Shown: positions 22,457-24,403 of the stretch, one piece after another
How positions within the stretch are numbered: the stretch's first letter is position 1
Layout of the letters: each line of letters begins with the position of its first letter
IMG/VR virus record: IMGVR_UViG_3300023180_000386
Location: 1-24,403 of that record
Direction: 5' to 3' (one strand)
Source of the DNA: a virus
DNA: 24,403 nucleotides
Program-made: the position numbers and the translations under genes
The notes under the pieces: model-generated
Told to the model about the DNA's origin: nothing
What the model saw: the letters and a program-made list of their open reading frames with translations, nothing else
Database searches by the model: none

Positions 22457-22782
22457 AACATCTCCTGTATTTTTCGCATTACGCTTTCCCCCTTTTGGGT
22501 CAGTCTGATTGTCTTACGAACCCGATACATCGGATCCTCTTTAGTTGTGACTAAATTTAAGCCACCCATAGATTTTACCCCAGCTTTTGTAAGCTTTGAG
22601 ACATTTCGTGATGCGGCTGCTCCAGATATATTCAACTGGTCTGCTATATCCTTAATAGAGATGCCTCTCTCGTCGTCCTGGTGCTTGTAAATCAGGAGTA
22701 AAGTCATGATGGTTTGAATTGGCATTTCTGCGTCAAAAGATCGCAAATAATCCAAAGCGTCAAACAATTTATTTTTGAGCAT
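22453..22782 (-). CDS. Winged-helix (MarR-like) DNA-binding regulator
   Basis: 109 aa. DIADQLNISGAAASRNVSKLTKAG (about residues 46-69) is a helix-turn-helix with recognition helix. TTKEDPMYRVRKTIRLTQKG (about 79-98) is the beta wing, followed by a final helix. The layout resembles MarR-type winged helices. It could be a lysogeny repressor or a recombination directionality factor, since it is translationally coupled to the integrase. The ATG has no clear ribosome site and overlaps a 50-aa ORF by 14 bases, so translation may depend on that upstream ORF. A 12-base palindrome sits one base upstream of the start codon. Confidence 0.82.
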   Translation of the reverse strand: MLKNKLFDALDYLRSFDAEMPIQTIMTLLLIYKHQDDERGISIKDIADQLNISGAAASRNVSKLTKAGVKSMGGLNLVTTKEDPMYRVRKTIRLTQKGESVMRKIQEML

Positions 22783-22921
22783 GATTTCTAGAAATTACGA
22801 TAAGAAGTCTAAATAGATGAATGTACGTGTCTACGTAATTATCTCTTAAGACTCGTTCAATGAAACAAGTCGACCCAGTGCTATTTTTCTGAACGACTAA
22901 CTCTATATTACAACATCTCAT
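22769..22921 (-). CDS. Unknown 50-aa ORF upstream of the winged-helix regulator
   Basis: It begins at ATG 22921 with GGAGGAG immediately upstream (about five bases spacing) and stops at TAA 22771-22769, inside the regulator gene. The product opens MRCCNIELVVQKNSTGST and has a hydrophobic C-terminal part (YIHLFRLLIVISRN) that might associate with the membrane. Because the regulator lacks its own ribosome site, this ORF may act as a coupling leader peptide. Codon and composition evidence is weak for so short a frame; the ribosome site is the main support. Confidence 0.5.
   Translation of the reverse strand: MRCCNIELVVQKNSTGSTCFIERVLRDNYVDTYIHLFRLLIVISRNHAQK
22784..22795. promoter_or_regulatory. 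Perfect palindrome at the regulator start, possible operator
   Basis: ATTTCTAGAAAT is a 12-base perfect palindrome beginning two bases before the regulator ATG. A DNA-binding dimer could use it for autoregulation. Chance occurrence in AT-rich sequence is not excluded. Confidence 0.3.
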
Positions 22922-23132
22922 AGCTCCTCCGACACTGTAATTTACTCTCTCTCCTCTAATTGCTACGATAAAGTAACTATTTTAGAAATGCAATTAAATG
23001 TGGGCATGTATTTATCGCAATTTGTTATGTGTTTATAAGAAATACACATAAGATTTATGTTCATTTTCGAAAACTTCCGCCTACACCATGATAGTAACCT
23101 CCCCCTGGATCGTGGCCTGCGTTGGGCATATG
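22922..23132 (-). promoter_or_regulatory. AT-rich control region before the regulator-integrase-polymerase genes
   Basis: About 210 bases without a convincing gene, directly downstream of a strong terminator. Transcription of the regulator, integrase, tRNA and RNA polymerase must therefore start here or read through. Candidate host promoter elements on the minus strand include TATAAA at 23038-23033 and the TTGCGA (17 bases) TTAATT arrangement; none is a strong consensus match. It contains the inverted repeats described separately. Confidence 0.5.
23025..23060. promoter_or_regulatory. Clustered inverted repeats TTATGTGT/ACACATAA, candidate operator
   Basis: TTATGTGT (23025-23032) and ACACATAA (23044-23051) form an eight-base inverted repeat with an 11-base spacer containing TATAA. 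The second arm is reused in a tighter palindrome ACATAA-GAT-TTATGT (23046-23060). Three related half-sites around a possible -10 element look like a repressor operator. Confidence 0.5.
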
Positions 23133-23179
23133 AAAAAATACGGGCAGGGAAATAGAGGAGAAACGAAAACCTGCCCGTA
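23133..23179 (-). terminator. Strong rho-independent terminator closing the early block
   Basis: On the minus strand, TACGGGCAGG (23179-23170) pairs perfectly with CCTGCCCGTA (23148-23139) around a 21-base loop. Six T residues follow. It lies nine bases after the 33-aa ORF and separates the early small genes from the regulator-integrase-polymerase block. Confidence 0.9.
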
Positions 23180-23187
23180 AACGCTAG

Positions 23188-23289
23188 TTATTTTTTACGT
23201 ATGTTTTCCCATAGTATATTGAGTAGAAAAACTACGAGATATATACAAACTATAACTAGCTGCCAATCAATGCTCGAGGTAGCTGACAT
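23188..23289 (-). CDS. 33-aa single-span membrane miniprotein
   Basis: ATG 23289 is preceded by AAGGAGGT with five bases spacing, an essentially full complement of the 16S anti-Shine-Dalgarno sequence. The product starts MSATSSIDWQ, has a strongly hydrophobic stretch LVIVCIYLVVFLLNILW (about residues 11-27), and ends in ENIRKK and TAA 23190-23188. This is the layout of a small inner-membrane peptide with a cytoplasmic basic end. It overlaps the GP88-like gene by 23 bases in another frame, and a strong terminator follows at once. A holin-like, toxic or superinfection-exclusion role is possible; none is shown. Confidence 0.72.
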   Translation of the reverse strand: MSATSSIDWQLVIVCIYLVVFLLNILWENIRKK

Positions 23290-23923
23290 TCGCTACCTCC
23301 TTATCCCAGCAGGCACGGCAAGTGCCGCACTGGTTGCCTTGTTTTGGCGCAGGACATAAGTGGCCTGCAGCATTGAGAGGTGTGGTAACAACACTTGATG
23401 TGTTGTAGTTGGTGTTTGTTAAGCATACGTCTATTTTACCAGACGAAATTCTGATAGTTAGGTTATCTGGGATAATAGATGATTGTTGATATTGCTTAAC
23501 AAGAATACGTTCTTCGGTTGGTAGCCAGAACTGCACGTCAGGTAAGTTGCGTGCAACTTGGCAGATGTTGTCAAGATGATTGAGATCTTGAATGTCACCA
23601 ACATCGTGCCAACGGAAGTGTGTGTCTTTGGTCTTGGCTATGAGATAAGTCATAGCACTGACCCACTGTGGATGGTCGAGAGACAGATAACGTTTCATAA
23701 GTGCTGTTTGCACATTCTTGAAACGGTAACGACCTTTCATACCGTAACAGTTGTAACAAGGTGTACCAGGTATTTTGGCAAGCTTGCTACCTGTTTTGCA
23801 TTTGGATGCGGGTATCGAATAGCCATGCCCAGGCATTTTGCCGGGCTTGGATAAAGTATGGCAGATAGACTCCGCCATAGCTTTGTTAGTGATAGTTTGA
23901 TTACGTATTATTAAATCCTGCAT
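23267..23923 (-). CDS. GP88-like cysteine-rich phage protein
   Basis: 218 aa with AGGAG eight bases before the ATG. Features recall the phage/actinophage GP88 family: an N-terminal cysteine block ending PCYNCYGMKGRYRF (C56, C59), a central FRWHDVGDIQDLNHLDNI (about residues 103-120), QFWLPTEE (131-138), and a C-terminal cysteine cluster with C190, C199, C202 and C205 (CGTCRACW). The clustered cysteines suggest a metal or iron-sulfur site. The biochemical function of the family is unknown. It lies among early small genes and its last codons overlap the 33-aa membrane ORF. Confidence 0.75.
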   Translation of the reverse strand: MQDLIIRNQTITNKAMAESICHTLSKPGKMPGHGYSIPASKCKTGSKLAKIPGTPCYNCYGMKGRYRFKNVQTALMKRYLSLDHPQWVSAMTYLIAKTKDTHFRWHDVGDIQDLNHLDNICQVARNLPDVQFWLPTEERILVKQYQQSSIIPDNLTIRISSGKIDVCLTNTNYNTSSVVTTPLNAAGHLCPAPKQGNQCGTCRACWDKEVANVSYLEH

Positions 23924-23944
23924 AGTAATTACTCCTGTATCGTA

Positions 23945-24193
23945 TCAATTGAGACCATAAAAAGAACCAACACGTTTGTTAACTGAACTCCAGTAATCAG
24001 CGGTGTGGTTGTAGTTATTGAAGGCAGCAACCTCATCGGGAAAGCCTTTAGCAAGTAACCGACGGTTACCAGTGTCAGCATGCAGGATAGCTGCAGCTAA
24101 TTTACCTTTGAATGAATTGGGATCTAAGCGATTCCAGTACCAGTCAAACAATAGTTTTTCTGCAGGTGTAGGTGTATCGGTTTTAGTTGTCAT
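23945..24193 (-). CDS. Unknown 82-aa early protein
   Basis: ATG 24193 has AAGGAG at a good distance, whereas an upstream extension to 24226 has none, so the shorter 82-aa form is chosen. After a threonine-rich start (MTTKTDTPTPAEKLLFDWYW) the protein is mixed alpha-type with many aromatic residues (NNYNHTADYWSS) and ends in VGSFYGLN. No membrane span or cysteines. It overlaps the upstream 58-aa ORF by 11 bases and lies 21 bases before the GP88-like gene. I recognise no family. Confidence 0.75.
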   Translation of the reverse strand: MTTKTDTPTPAEKLLFDWYWNRLDPNSFKGKLAAAILHADTGNRRLLAKGFPDEVAAFNNYNHTADYWSSVNKRVGSFYGLN

Positions 24194-24359
24194 TGTTGCG
24201 CTCCTTAAGTTTGTGATCGATGTCATTGAATATGCAGTGCCAAGTTGAGTCGGCTAGATCTTCTGAGTTGATAGTCATGTAAAGAGCTTGGTCTATACCC
24301 TGCCCCTTGATAGTAAGTACGAAGTTGTCGATTGCGTAATCGTGCGGCATATTAAGCAT
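24183..24359 (-). CDS. Unknown 58-aa early protein
   Basis: It begins at ATG 24359 with GGAGGG six bases upstream and ends at TAA 24185-24183. The product starts MLNMPHDYAIDNFVLTIKGQ and continues with ADSTWHCIFNDIDHKLKE. It looks like a small folded beta/alpha protein, with no membrane segment. It overlaps the genes on both sides by about ten bases, as expected for tightly packed early phage genes. No function can be given. Confidence 0.68.
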   Translation of the reverse strand: MLNMPHDYAIDNFVLTIKGQGIDQALYMTINSEDLADSTWHCIFNDIDHKLKERNNDN

Positions 24360-24403
24360 TGTTTACCCTCCATTTGAATTCGCCACGGCAGATGCTGTTG
24401 ATA
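24352..24403 (-). CDS. C-terminal fragment of an upstream early gene
   Basis: Reading in from the right edge, a frame encodes INSICRGEFKWRVNNA and stops at TAA 24354-24352, overlapping the start of the 58-aa ORF by eight bases. The overlap style matches the neighbours, but only 16 residues are visible. Another frame is possible, so the call is tentative. Confidence 0.4.
   Translation of the reverse strand, partial: INSICRGEFKWRVNNA

Noticed and set aside
23065-23133. 22-aa glycine-rich frame (MPNAGHDPGGGYYHG...)
   Set aside because: No ribosome site, lies directly on the terminator T-run, and is too short to support.
1-24403. CRISPR array, insertion sequence or host gene flanks
   Set aside because: No regularly spaced long repeats, transposase motifs or non-phage genes were seen.

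Overview
The window is part of the genome of a T7-like podovirus (Autographiviridae type) that also carries lysogeny genes. The single-subunit RNA polymerase, T7-type primase-helicase, family A DNA polymerase, endonuclease I, amidase and tailed-virion genes follow T7 order. Every supported gene reads leftward (minus strand), so transcription runs from high to low coordinates. Viral class I ribonucleotide reductase, a tyrosine integrase beside a tRNA gene, and a GP88-like gene resemble marine podoviruses. The complete tRNA-Leu(TAA) with encoded CCA suggests a proteobacterial host, possibly a gammaproteobacterium; this is inference. Both ends of the window are cut inside phage genes, and no host gene is visible.

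Layout in transcription order. (1) 24403-23133 is an early block of small genes: an incomplete ORF, 58 aa and 82 aa unknowns, a cysteine-rich GP88-like protein, and a 33-aa single-membrane-span miniprotein with a consensus ribosome site. It closes with a strong terminator at 23133-23179. (2) 23132-18726 is the lysogeny/early control block. It has an AT-rich regulatory region with inverted repeats, a 50-aa ORF, a winged-helix regulator, the integrase, a complete tRNA-Leu inside a cluster of six TGTGGCGTA repeats (probable attP), and the phage RNA polymerase. (3) 18725-8108 is DNA metabolism: a 41-aa ORF, ssDNA-binding protein, endonuclease I, amidase, primase-helicase, a 119-aa unknown, DNA polymerase, a GIY-YIG-like nuclease, 5'-3' exonuclease, a DUF3310 protein, NrdA, five small genes, NrdB and a 61-aa unknown. 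(4) 8106-1 is the virion block: a small gp7.3-like protein, portal, scaffold, major capsid, tail tubular A and B, gp13-like, gp14-like and the start of the gp15-like internal protein. Terminator-like hairpins follow portal, scaffold and capsid.

The most notable feature is the arrangement integrase - attP/tRNA - RNA polymerase on one strand. Recombination at the tRNA would place integrase and polymerase at opposite prophage ends. It would thus cut the polymerase off from the early promoter region, and excision would rejoin them. I infer this could be a topological lysis-lysogeny switch. Several genes shorter than 60 codons (41, 50, 33, 58 aa, and revised starts giving 52 and 56 aa) were found by reading ribosome sites directly.
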